DNA of 64,000 nucleotides from Favolaschia claudopus (Eukaryota > Basidiomycota > Agaricomycetes > Agaricales > Mycenaceae): positions 454,800 through 518,799 of the forward strand of contig JAWWNJ010000165.1 of assembly GCA_037176885.1 (NCBI GenBank). The letters run 5' to 3'. Numbering within the stretch: position 1 is the first letter of the stretch; every line of letters begins with the position of its first letter. The notes under the pieces are model-generated. The model made no database searches, was not told the DNA's origin, and was given only the letters and a program-made list of their open reading frames with translations. Of the stretch, positions 1 to 10,897 are shown piece after piece. The translations under genes and the position numbers were made by a program.

Positions 1-72
1 GCACTTCCCAAAACGGACTAACTTGTCAAAAGTTTGCAAACCCATTGAATCTACGGTCGAAATAGTACAGTA
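1..72. mobile_element. Right end of a TA-target MITE cut by the window edge
   Basis: Bases 37-72 are identical to the right terminus of the MITE at 9946-10182 and end in the same GTCGAAATAGTACAGTA terminus. The complete relative is 237 bp, so the rest of this copy would lie before base 1. Bases 1-36 do not match the other copy, so the interior has diverged or this is a different subfamily. Confidence 0.6.
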
Positions 73-554
73 TTATGCAGTTAAAGTCACATTTCTGCAT
101 CGAATGTCAGGGCTGAGTATACTGCGTAATAAGGATGACTGTTACGTCCCAAAACCGGTTGAGAGCCTCAAGTAGCTCATCTTGAATCTTCTGCAGACTA
201 TTAGGTAGAAAATTTGGTAGCCCTTTACGCACTTTCAGGCAATAAGCTGTGCTAGACGGCTTTTTGATGGCGTCACCGCCCTTGACGTGCGCACGTCAAG
301 ATTGGCATGCTCCGAGTGATACGATGCTCTTCCGAGTGATCCATCCTGATCCCTACTAATCCAGACTGATTGCAGCGTGACGGCGCATCCTTTTCAACTG
401 ATGGTGCACCCGTCCTTGACCCTGCCCGAGGCTGCTTACCGGAAGGTAAAATACAGTTCTCTATTTCATACACGGTTCAGACCATTAGTTTCCCAGAAAG
501 TTGCTGTAAAGAGGCGATGAAAATAAATGATATCAATGTTGCAGCTTGCTCAGT
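73..554. other. Unassigned DNA before the first foldback complex
   Basis: No convincing coding frame, RNA gene or repeat pair was found. The short open frames here overlap each other on both strands and show no recognisable domain. Confidence 0.4.
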
Positions 555-1941
555 TACAGCCGTTTTGGAAACAATATACGGGTTTTGATTGAGTGGTGCT
601 CGTTCGTTTGTGCTTACGTTTGTTGACGATTCTGTCATCGGCAAAGCCGGGAGCACCACTTTGTGGGGCGTTGCCGTACCGCATCAAGTGCCGCTGGTCT
701 CTTGTTTTGGCCCTTGCCCGCAAGTCATGGCTCTGGGCAAGTAGCAGTTGAGTCTTGACTCAGTTCTGTCAACCCCCTGTTTTTTCCTGGTGTTCTCTGG
801 GTGCCAGTGGGTGGCGGAAGCGAAACTCAGATTCGGCTGAAGTGGAGCTGGTGACGGAAAGCAAAACAAAGGTAAGCACAAACGAATGAGCACCACTCGA
901 TCAAAACCCGTATATTGTTTCCAAAACGGCTGTATAGTGTCTGTATAGAGAGACCACGGTTCTGAGTGGATAGGTATTCTATCATGATGATAAGCTAGTC
1001 AGAACGAAGTTGTTTACCTCTGATTGCTTGTGCGTGCCCTCGCCGAGGAGCCGGCGGCAGTTCAACCGTTCCACCGCAGCTCCACTGCATTTACTGGTGG
1101 AGCAAAATGCCGAAAATAGCCCAATTTGAGGTCAGAGTTTGGTCAGAGTGGAGCCATACGGCGACTCGGGGGTGTAAACAAGAAACGAGAAACCGGACAA
1201 AAACCGTAACTATTGTGCCCAACGGGTATGAATTCTCCCAATGGGTCTGAATTTTCGATATTTCCTGCTCCCCCGTCCATTTCTCTGCAAGATCCCCAAA
1301 GCACTTGAGCTACGACGAAAGGGAAGTGGTTCAAAAGTATTTGCCCAAAGCTCGACACGGCCATGACTTGCGAGCAAGGGCCGAAACAAGGGACCAGCGG
1401 CACTTGATGTGGTACGGCAGCGCCCCACAAAGTGGTGCTCCCGGCTTTGCCGATGACAGAATCGTCAACAAACGTTAGGCTCGTTTCACCCTCTCTTGTA
1501 TGGGGGACGTGAAATCTGAAGATAGTCGTTCAGATCACTCAATACAAGAGAGGCTGGAGTTAAGCTGTAGAGGCGAGTACGAGTCGCCTCGGAGTTTAAA
1601 ATTTTGTGGCCGTTGACAACGCCAAGTCATCAGTACTGCATCAGTCCCATCAATTATAGCGAGAAAGAGTCCAGAAAGAAAAGCATAGTTCACCCAAATT
1701 CTGTCTCCTAAAATCCGCAAAAAAAATCGGAGAGCCTCTTAAGACTAGAAATTTGCATATCCCGGGGTAATGACCGGAATTGGAGCTTGTTGTAGGGCAG
1801 CATAAGGGTGCATCAAAAATTTCAAACTCCGAGGCGACTCGTCCTGGCCTCTACAGCTTAATTCTAGACTAAACAAACGTAAGCACAAACGAAGGAGCAC
1901 CACTCGACCAAAACCCGTATATTGTTTCCAAAACGGCTGTA
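555..1941. mobile_element. Foldback/TIR complex with three copies of one terminus
   Basis: The sequence starting TACAGCCGTTTTGGAAACAA at 555 recurs inverted at 870-934 and again inverted at 1868-1941. A further inverted match joins about 615-735 to about 1362-1480. The simplest reading is a 1.39-kb foldback element (555-1941) whose right arm is interrupted by about 0.4 kb containing the TTAA element at 1560-1861. The terminus at 934 then belongs to a second, 380-bp copy (555-934). Flanking bases are compatible with TA target duplications. No transposase frame is present, so the element is non-autonomous. Confidence 0.65.
1560..1861. mobile_element. TTAA-flanked MITE (piggyBac-like target)
   Basis: TTAA at 1560-1563 and 1858-1861 bound inverted repeats of about 38 bp beginning GCTGTAGAGGC. 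The arms differ only near their middle. Duplicated TTAA is the hallmark of piggyBac-superfamily insertion, but the element is 302 bp and codes for nothing, so assignment rests on target and TIRs alone. Confidence 0.6.
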
Positions 1942-3142
1942 TGTTTGTTGCGGTTCAAATGATGTCCAGTAAGACTGAGAACTGCTTCGACCTCAGATAT
2001 GACCTGAAATATCACAATTATACGGGTTCAGGTTAAATTGGCATTTTTTCAAAGATTTTCCACCTAAAATAGAGAACAGTGGCCTCCTTAGGGTGGTGGA
2101 GGGACCATTTGCATTACTAAAGCTTGCTTCAGACCAGGATCTTCGAGCTGCAGCACTTTTGAAGGCATATTCTGGAAATATTCAATTAAATTGATTATTT
2201 TATCATTATATTACATTACGATACCCTTGCGATTGAATATGGCCTGAATCCTTAGGATTATATTACAATTAGAGTACATTATAGGCTGGATAATGTTCCA
2301 CCCTTAAGGTCCCTAACAGTCGACCCAGGGGTGTAAAATTTTAGTAGCATAACTAGAGTACAGCTTGAAAATAACTACGGCCTTGTGTACTTCCCGTCCA
2401 CCAGCTTGAGCTTTGTCCATTCAATACCGAGAGGCAGGGCGAATTTAGCTAATGTGAAAGCTTCTATGACCTCTGCTAAGCACTTATCCATGCACGGCTT
2501 TTGGTAGCCTTGCATTTGGGAGAGTTTAATCGAACGGAAGCAGAAGTGGGCAAATGTGCACGGACACTTGACATCCGTGAGAGGTCTGTACAGCAGCGTG
2601 AGAACCAGTAGATGCTGTAGAGATAAGAGTGTCGAGGCTGCAGTGTAAGGGAAGCTCGAGAGGAAGACCTAGGAAGAACAGCAAAGAGGTGGATGCGAGG
2701 ATGGCGTAGATCAGGATGAGCAGTGGAAGTAACGAGTGGATGGTAAGATTCCAGAGGCACGCTGAAGCAAGCCGCTCTCGCATCAAGCTCAGGCGCTAGG
2801 GCGCGGGGCCCATAACCTATCAGAATATAAACCGAGGTGGCTGGAAGCCGATAGAGCTCGATCGGAACAAGAGCTGCTGGAGTGCAGGTGCAGGAGCACA
2901 CGGAGGGGCACAAGAGAGAAAGACTCAGAGGTCAAGATGGGGGTTAAGAGTAAGAGTGATTGATTGTAGACCATACTCCACTACGGGAAGTATATAGATG
3001 TAGATAGATATCAAGAGATAAGGAACATCCCAACTCGGAATGATGCGAACGAACGAACAAGTTCATGTCCTGGCAGTGGAGCAGAGGTTGGAAGACGCGA
3101 GAGACAGCAGCGGAGTTGTGGTTTGTCGTTTGGCTGCGGAAT
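1942..3142. other. Unassigned 1.2-kb stretch
   Basis: Between 1942 and 2470 the DNA is AT-rich with many stops. At 2476-2974 two overlapping minus-strand frames are open and encode hydrophobic, leucine/serine-rich peptides, but neither shows a domain, an intron pattern or a clear start. I cannot support a gene. Confidence 0.4.
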
Positions 3143-4644
3143 CTGTCGGAAAAATTGAAAAAGCCTGGTAAGGCCTTGGAGCACCTAACGGCCTTATAAG
3201 GCCTAATAAGGTTCGAGGGGTGACCTTATAAGGTGTGATAAGGTCTGGTTAGGTCTTCCCAGGCTGACTTCCCGGAGGTTACAAAACTGAGTTGGGGTTG
3301 TTAGAGACATGGTAGGTGTGGTTTTGTTGCATCTTTTTCGGCCGAAAATTCAGAGTTGTATTGTTTTTGATAATTTGTGCTGTGGTTGTATGCCAAGATG
3401 GCTGATTTGAATTTCAAAGTATGTAGGGGATCATATACTCATGTGTAGTGAATCACCAGTCAATGTACGAGCAATATCTTGAGTTGTTGTGGTATGGGGA
3501 AATTGTACAGGTATCCGAGAGCTACGCCATATATGGAACAAAATTTCTCTCTGTGTAAAGCTATCTTAGCATAGCAGTATTATACATTGCCATTGTTTTA
3601 TTCGCACTGCAGAGGTCGAGCGTTCGATTCTCGCAAGCAACCAGGAATTAATTGTTAGAGTCAGCATCGTAGTACAATAGAAATACAGTGGTGGCAAATA
3701 GAAATTGCCGCGGCTTTTCGGTGAAAATCTGGCTGTATACTTCACCGAATGAACTCAAATAAAATGTAGAGATGGGTATGTGATACTTCTGTACCTCTTA
3801 GAACACTCAGCAATATATTATGCCCTGAGAATGCATCAATCATAGGATGATTTCCGATTTTTGCCATATTCGGAAAAACACAATGAGGGTTCAGCGAAAA
3901 GGTGTCATAATAGGATGAAAGTACTTGAAAAACAGTCCTAGTTTCCACTTTGGTTGAATGGAATTGACCCTCATTTGGGCTCACAGCAGCCGCTCAAAGT
4001 TGGCTATTTTCACACAAAATAGCTGAAAATGCAGAGAAAATAGCTAAAAGGACCAACTTCAAGCAGCCGTTGCAAGCTCAAATGAGGTTCAATTCCAGTC
4101 AATCAAAGTGATAACTAGCATTGTTTTTCAAGTACTTTCATCCTATTATGACACTTTTTTGCTGAGGATACATTGAGCTTTTCCAGATATGGCAATAATC
4201 AGAAACTGTCCTGTTATTGATGCATTGTCAGGGCATAATATATAGCTGAGTGTTCTAAGTGGTACAGTAGTATCATATATTTATCTCTACATTTTATTTC
4301 AGGTCATTCGGTGAAGTATACAGCAAGATTTTGGCCAAAAAGCCACGGCAATTTCTATTTGCCACCACTGTAGATAGTGTGGTATTAGAAAGTCAAGACA
4401 AGGTGCAAGCAGACACCTTACAAAGAAGGTGAAGTGGTAATACTTTTGCTTAACCCCGCCGAACATGCCTTGTAACGCCTTACAAGCCTCATTAGGCCCT
4501 ATAAGGTCCATTATGTGTTATAAGGCCCTATATGTAGTATTTGGTACGTATTTAAACCTTGTAACCCTCCTTTTCCCCAACGGCCTTATTAGACCTTACA
4601 AGGCCTGCCCAGGCCCAACAACCCTTTTTTGATTTTTCCGACAG
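3143..4644. mobile_element. 1.5-kb TIR element carrying AAGGCCTTATAAGG-type repeats
   Basis: The termini CTGTCGGAAAAAT (3143) and its complement (ending 4644) face each other. Just inside each is a cluster of degenerate copies of a CCTTATAAGGCC-like motif (3165-3260 and 4430-4615). A 689-bp foldback MITE (3684-4372) sits inside. No target duplication could be confirmed and no transposase was seen. Confidence 0.45.
3684..4372. mobile_element. 689-bp foldback MITE, copy 1
   Basis: It starts TACAGTGGTGGCAAATAG and ends with the complement. Each half pairs with the other over roughly 300 bp around a short centre, so it is a true foldback. It is the same length as, and nearly identical to, the copy in the Copia integrase (40088-40776). 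A 100-bp fragment of the right end recurs at 14487-14586. Flanking TA dinucleotides fit a Tc1/mariner/pogo-type target. The left arm contains ATAAA-type signals, and the right arm contains a pyrimidine-rich tract ending TTTCAG. Confidence 0.85.
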
Positions 4645-5075
4645 ACAGATGACGTTGGTGGGGCGTTCGGGTGTTCCCGGAACCCACTTGATTGACGTTT
4701 GTCCAGAGTCAACCCTCGATTGTAAGAGTTACTCCGGCGTAATATAGATTTCGAGGACACATCGCGGGTTAGGATAGTAGCCGCTTGCAGCGGCTCGAGC
4801 ACGTTAATTGATCTCAACAACAACAATGTAAGGGGTGTGTTAAGCCTTAATTAAGACCTAACATCCTCTTTAGCTGAAGCTAAGGGTTAACCCTTAATTA
4901 ACTTAACCCTTAACTCAACACTGCCACACTGGTGAGGAGAGTATTGGCGGGCAACGCTCGTCATGATGGAGCTAAAAATAATTATATGACGGGTAAGTTA
5001 CTTATGTCGGGAGCTGCCGAACTCAGCTCGAAAATCGAAACTGTCTATCGTTTCCAAAATAGCTGGAATATTTGA

Positions 5076-5447
5076 CAGCTATCTACAAAACACTGGAGCG
5101 CTCCGAAAAAAAGTTCCCATTGATGCGATGACGTCAATTACCATATGAGGTAGGCACTTGCGTCGACGGCTGGCGCGTCAGGGCGGGGCGACCTCGTGTT
5201 GCAGCCTATGCAATTTCTTGATTGGACATCCCGTTGGCAGCCAGGTAATCATGAGCCACTTGTGTGCAGGAGGGATGTAGCGGAAGGTATTGTAGGGCAT
5301 GGTAGGTGAGAGAGACGTTCCAGGAGCAGTGACGAAAGGGCGAGTGTCGTTGGAGAGAGTGGAGCGGGCTGGCCGAATTAGGCAGGAGCTGTCAAAACCG
5401 TTGTGTGAACTTTTTTTCGGAGCGCTCCAGTGTTTTGTAGATAGCTG
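5076..5447. mobile_element. 372-bp MITE with AGCTATCTACAAAACACTGG termini, copy 1
   Basis: Inverted termini of about 40 bp bound a core almost identical to the copy at 26854-27232, in the same orientation. The two differ by a few substitutions and small indels (372 against 379 bp). An open frame from 5299 shares its first 33 or so residues with the frame in copy 2, then diverges outside the element; that is expected of a repeat and is not evidence of a gene. Confidence 0.8.
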
Positions 5448-6416
5448 GAATAGAAAACAAACCTATTCAAATATAGCTACGGTTTCTGTTTCTGATGGAG
5501 TGCGTTTCTTCAGAAGTTGTTTCCCTGTGATTGCTGGTGCGTGCCCTCGCCGAGCAGCCGGCGACAGTTTAACCGCTCCACCGCAGCCCCATTCACTGGT
5601 GGAGCAAGATGCCGTAAATAGCCCAATTTGAGGTCAGAGTCAACAACAATAAGCAAAAATCGAAGAGAAACAGGCAAATACCGGATTCTTTTTTTGAAAG
5701 GGCTGTATTCCGGTCAATATCCAACATTTTGGCTCATTCCTACCCGCTTCACCAATCAAACATTTTCGAGATCAACCAACTTCTGCTGTTTTTGGTTTAT
5801 GTACTCGGTGTGACCAAAAGTGACCGGAATCGGAAATTGCGTGTTTTCAACCAGATTTTGTGGGTGATGATGGCCTTGTAACTGGTGAGAAAAATCAGGG
5901 AACGGTATATACGGTGCCTACACTTAGTGAAATTCTGTTATACATTACATCCCCCACCCCAACCTTCGAGCTATCGAGCTGTACACGAAAAAGGGCGCGG
6001 AAAGTCAGAATTCCCACCCCTCGGCAACTCCCGAAAATTACTTCTTTTGGTTATATGCGGTGCTTCCGGCGTTCGGGCCGCTAGGGTCTGTACAATCGTG
6101 TTGGTGGTTACCTCAGCTACGCTACGCGGAGGTCACCACCGAGGTAACCGCGGGCAGGTTACCCTACGTATACTCTATGTACAATAGTCTCTTTTCTTTT
6201 TCAACTTGATAAACTTGAAACATAGGTCTCCCAGCCAAGCAAATTCAAAATTCCGACAAAGGTAACGGTGACTAACTAACTGAGCGACACCACAGATTCC
6301 TCCTGGATGTAGCATTTTGGGCCAAAGTACGAAAATGTCCAAACCTGGATCTCCGTATACGTATTGTCCGGAGACTGAGGTTCTTGCGCCCATGTTACCC
6401 CAGCATTGCTACTTCG
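5448..6416. other. Unassigned DNA downstream of the transporter
   Basis: It contains several short overlapping frames without domains and a hairpin around 6098-6160 in which GGTGGTTACCTC pairs with a complementary stretch about 30 bp later. No gene is supported. Confidence 0.4.
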
Positions 6417-8573
6417 TTAGTTTCCCAGTGGCGGCTGTTTTTCATCGTCTTTGCAGGCATTGATTACGGTAGCACTGATTTCCAAATCCTTACATGGCGC
6501 AAATTTGCTTCGGACACGAATGCGTGGACCGTACTTGTAAAACAAAAATGGAGACGGGGCGAGGAGGACTCCGACCCCCGCCAAAACAGTCGAAGCCCAG
6601 TGGATGCCAAGCTGCACGATTATCAACCGGGAGTATTGAACAATCACATACTACAATCACACCTTGTGGAATAGTTGGACGGTAAACAAAGGGAACCCAG
6701 CCGCCATGAGTGAACGGCAGAGAGTGTTTGCTGCAAGGGCCGTGGCACTATGTATGCTGCCGATATCGTCAACATCAAAGTTCGGAGGGATATCAAGCAG
6801 CACAAACAGGTATGTATCGACCAGATAGCTCAGAAACCCGATGAAGATAGTGGAGATGCCAATTCCCACGAATATTGTGGCGAGGGCTGGGACATACCAT
6901 GGCACGCTAGAGTATTGCCCACTCCATCCGAGCCACAGAATAGCAATAGGAAACAGGCATCCTCCAATCATGGTTGCTAGAAGACGTTCCTCTGGGGGAG
7001 GGAAGCCACGCCAAGTTTCTATCAGAGCTGTATAGTGCCGGGACATGTGGTGATTCAACAACGCTCCGAGAGATGTCCCGACCCCCAATCCTGTGAACAC
7101 AAGCCCGGTCTGTGAAAGATTAAAATGTCGCCTTTCCATGAATATAATTGGGATAGTTTCGAGTACTACGTAGCAGCAGTTCGCAAATAATTACAAAAAA
7201 AAAAAAAAAAAAAAAAAAAGTGAGAACGTACGACAGTATAGAACGCCGTAAACCACGGACAGGTAGAACGTGACAAGTACTAGAATAGGCTCTCCAGCAA
7301 GCATTTTGAAAGGCCGGAGAACTGTACGGTCGATAGTCGCTTTCGGAGACCAATCGTTTGTTTCGAGTGGCGCGTACATATGTGTGGTTCCTATAGGGTC
7401 TGTGTTTCTGCGGGCCTTGAGCTGTATGATGTCAATTTCAGCATCATTTTTTGAGCGAGAGCAGAGCGAAACCTTTTGCAAGAGGAGAACAGGCTCGTAC
7501 GTCTCTGATAGACCAAAGAAAACAATGCCTGTGGATATGCTCGAACATCATCCAAAAGACCCACCGCCAGCTTACGCCGGCTTCAATCAGACTGTAACGT
7601 TGTTAAATTACAACTCGAAGCAGACAATAGAAACGTGCAATCCAGCCGCAATTGGACCCAGAACTGTTTGACTCAGAGGTGAGAGCCTAGCAATCATGGT
7701 GTAACGCCAACAAGACCTGCCTGGACCAAGGAACACGCTGGCAGAGAATAAACTTGTGGCCTTTCCGCGTGTCTCAATATCCCAGATGTCAGCAATGACG
7801 CCTGAAATGATACTTAGTACTTATCAGATACAGCAATGTTTCTTCAGCATTACCCCCGGCGTTTACCAAAGGTCCTACAGCAAAGAACCCTCCGCAGAAT
7901 CGACTGATCAAAAGTGTTTGATAGTTTGCTGCGAGAGCTTGACCTAAATAAAACATGGTGTGGCCAGACATCGTTACGACAAATATCGGACGCCGGCCAA
8001 CGATCTCGCTGCCGGGACCCCAGAGTAAGGGCTGACAACAAAGTGAGGTCAATGTTGTTGCATTGGCAGGGGAAATCCTACCCCCACTACGTATCCTATC
8101 AAAAACACACTTGTCAGGAGATAAGACTCCTCAGAGGATATACGGAACGCTTCTCGCACGGCGGCGGTCGCAAAGCTAGGGGCAGAAGAAGCGAATGTGC
8201 TTGACACAAATGACTGTTTCTCAACTTGGAGATGTAAAAGGTAGAAGTGGACTCACACGTTAAGAGTGGCTAGCACAGTAATAAATGTGATAATCCATTT
8301 GCGGCACACGGACCAGTTTTTGGGGTTCGCTGGGTCTTCTGGGCCGTCCCAAGTGATTTCTGAGGTGTTCAGCTCGCTATGCTTCGAAAGAGTGGGGAGC
8401 AACGATAAGGGACGTGACCCCCGAGGCGTGGATGATTCAGAAGCATATACGCTGCGGTGATTGACCGGCAATTGGGCCATAGAGGCAGGCCAAACTCGAG
8501 GCAATATACTTTTGATATACTTGCATAAATATGTATCGTGTCCGGACCGGGACAATGCTTTCCCCGACGACAA
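6417..8573 (-). CDS. MFS transporter, DHA1 drug/polyamine type, multi-intron, probably damaged
   Basis: This is a proton-coupled exporter of the major facilitator superfamily, predicted in the plasma membrane. The N-terminus carries the family signature ITWDGPEDPANPKNW before the first membrane segment. Then come GPGSEIVGRRP (the loop 2-3 motif A region), NAGGVIADIWDIETRGKA, GPIAAG, SWRWVFW, MYAPLETNDWS and a C-terminal helix ending in YGPRIRVRSKFAPC. Introns that restore this order lie at 8214-8258, 8032-8091, 7802-7853, 7166-7231 and 6612-6662 (45-66 bp, GT-AG). Between about 7560 and 7720 at least one more intron is needed, but I could not place its borders in frame. Near 7512-7540 the frame slips by one base between MMFEH and LSETYEP. 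It may therefore be a recent pseudogene or contain a sequence error. The start is the methionine at 8573; the stop is at 6417. Substrate unknown. Confidence 0.75.
7195..7219. repeat. Poly(A) tract of about 25 bp inside a transporter intron
   Basis: An uninterrupted run of A on the plus strand is poly(T) in the sense of the minus-strand transporter. It falls wholly inside the 7166-7231 intron, between the GTACGT donor and the TAG acceptor. Confidence 0.8.
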
Positions 8574-9594
8574 GATGAATAAGTATTATCAATTGCGGTC
8601 TGCAGGTCCGCGCGCGCAGCGCGTAAATTCTCTCAGAACGTGTGGGTTACCGAGACAGGGACTCAGGGTGGAAGCAATGATGACGACTCCGGATCCGACA
8701 ACGAAGAATCCACCGACCTCGTTGCAGAACTCTTGCTTCTTTTCTTGTACTCTCTCATCTCGACGCAATGGCTCAATTAACTCGTGGAAGCGGACGTTCT
8801 CCCACTCGGAACAATTGTGTCAAGGAACATGCGGAGGATAGTGAGTCTTCCACTTCTATTTCTTCTTCTCTTCGTTCCGAGCATCGCGCTCCCGAGCAAT
8901 CCGCTCTCAAGTCGAAGTCGGTAGCGGCGGTTGATCAGACCATAGGTAACCAGAGCAAGCGGCGACGAAGAGCAAAGATAACGAAAACGGTTGGAGCCTT
9001 AGCCGAAATGGCCGATTTTGAGCCAAAAAATCGGCCTGTTGAATAAATCCTGACAATTTTTCCTGTGCATATCCTGACTTTTGGAGCCGGATCTGTCCTG
9101 ACTTTTTGCCCGTCTGACGATCGAGCCTTCATATAGGGGTTCTAAAGAAGCCCCTTCCAGCTGATCGGCATCAAGCGGCATTGGCACTGCACGTTGCCGG
9201 ACGCCCTGATCCGATCATAATATTGAAAATTTGCCACAAGCCTCCACAAGCCACTCTACGTAGTACATACCCAACACAGCGAGGAACATTTGGAAGCAGG
9301 ACGTGCAGAAACTATGTGAAGACTTCTCAGCGAGCATTCACACTCTTCTGGCAAGTTTTCATCTCGTTTTATTTGTGTTCAGCTATTGAAGTGACTGGTA
9401 GCCTTCAGCGAAGAATGATCCTTTCAATAATCCAAGGACATGGGAGATGCTTGGGGAGATAGATGCATGCGTGAGAGATATCGTTATGAGCGAAGAGCGT
9501 ATTTGAATAGACATTGAAGATTTCAGGCACCAAAGTAGTTTCTTAGAATTGAAGGGCGAAGCACTGACGCAAAATGATTGGGAGTTACTGACGA
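8574..9594. other. Upstream region of the transporter and unassigned DNA
   Basis: The first few hundred bases should hold the transporter promoter, although no diagnostic element was recognised. A plus-strand frame at 8768-9046 (92 residues) is serine/arginine-rich, low in complexity and without a domain. I could not decide whether it is a real exon. Confidence 0.35.
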
Positions 9595-10404
9595 GCAAAA
9601 CAACCAAATGTACAGCTATGGCGGAGTCAGACCGTACGACAAGTTGTATAAGCCCACTGCAGATTTTCACCGGTTGAATCTGGAAACAATGTCGTGGACC
9701 AATCTCAGTCTAAGATTTCAACTTTAGATTTGCCTTTGTGATGATGACGGTCGTCTTTTGATATATTCTCAGTCTCGCCTTCACAGCAATGTTCTGGTTC
9801 AAAAGCTGCCGGCTTTGAGCGAAGTGGCTAGCGCAATCTCAACCGTGGAAGGCAAACGTTATAAGGTAGGCCCCATCCACCCTCGACAAACGTCACGTGG
9901 TGCAACGTAACACCTTCCATATTCGGAATGGATGGATAAACCGACTACTGTACTATTTCGACCGTAGATTCAAGTCACAAGTCACAGAGGGACCTGAACT
10001 GAATCTATTTTATTTTCGTAACAGGTCACAGCGCGTTTTGGGGCCATTTCCCATCAAAATTGATCGGAAAAACGCGAAAAATCTCCCTAAAAGGCAATTT
10101 AATCACTGATGAATGATGGCAAAAGTGAAGATGAAGTGTCACACCTCAAACCCATTGAATCTACGGTCGAAATAGTACAGTAGCTCTACGACAACGAAGA
10201 ACATTGGGGCAAATCGCCTCGACCAGATTCGAGGTATCTATGCTATAAGTATGTGGCCAAAATTTTGGAGCGGTACGATGCCTGTGGGGGAGGTTATTAC
10301 AAGAACTTGATGAAAACTTGCTTCTTTGGGACGTTCACCACCCATTTCATCTGCCTAGTATTTGGAAGACCATTGGGGTGTAGAATATGCATCAGGGTAT
10401 GTCC
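9595..10404 (+). pseudogene. Kelch-repeat gene fragment split by a MITE
   Basis: A frame at about 9595-9717 reads MYSYGGVRPYD, then DFHRLNLETMSWTNL. This is the layout of one kelch blade: a YGG strand, then a loop, then a W in the last strand. Kelch blades build beta-propellers that bind proteins. After the frame ends in stops, the DNA at 9780-9880 still looks exonic, and after the MITE (9946-10182) a frame from about 10183 runs on to a stop near 10404. Only one blade is visible where a working propeller needs five to seven, so this is a relic or one exon of a broken gene. The link between the parts before and after the MITE is inferred from their position. Confidence 0.4.
9946..10182. mobile_element. 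237-bp MITE with TACTGTACTATTTCGACC termini
   Basis: Inverted repeats of about 28 bp start TACTGTACTATTTCGACC on the left and are mirrored on the right. The outer TA on each side serves as target duplication. A second right end is at 37-72, and the element at 15114-15382 shares the terminus with one change. It encodes nothing. Confidence 0.85.
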
Positions 10405-10897
10405 TTGAGTCGATTTGAGGGCTTTCAGGCCCAATCTATTGTTTATATTAGCTGTCCAAGATCAGAGCAGGTGAGCCAGGTGACATAATCACTGTAGAGA
10501 GAAGTCACAGCCGGTATGACCGCGCCGCGGTTATTTGATTTTTCGCGCGGTTATTCTGACCGCCTAAATTTTGACCGTGGCCTGCCCGACTGTGCGCCGC
10601 ACAGTCATTCTCAACACAGTCAATCTGGCTGTTCCTGTCATCATATGTTGCTACAAGTCTTTATTCTGTTGAGTCTAATACACAATATCACACCATAAAG
10701 TCTATACTGCCTATAACTACCCATAAATCCCGTGTTTTTACAAGCTCGTAAACCACAGTCAGATCAGCCGTGTCGGCGGTCAAACCGGCTGTGGCGGCGC
10801 GGTCAGCCTGACTGCGGCCCCACAGTCGGACCATCCCGTACCATGGTCAGATTGACCAAGGAAGTGTTTATTCGTCAAACCCATGGAAAGAGAGGGT
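10405..10897. other. Unassigned GC-rich palindromic stretch
   Basis: At 10515-10610 and 10750-10860 the DNA contains many short inverted CGGTC/GACCG and CTGACTG-type motifs, suggestive of degenerate TIR material. No complete element or gene could be delimited. Confidence 0.35.

Noticed and set aside
2476..2974. Overlapping hydrophobic minus-strand frames that look like a membrane protein
   Set aside because: The frames change into each other without introns, are serine/leucine-rich, and show no domain. Likely chance opening of C/T-rich DNA.
5299..5631. 110-residue plus-strand ORF
   Set aside because: The first third is the interior of a MITE repeated at 27084, and the rest is unrelated flanking DNA, so it is not a gene.
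7270..7671. 133-residue plus-strand ORF
   Set aside because: It is the antisense shadow of the transporter exon coding for MYAPLETNDWS.
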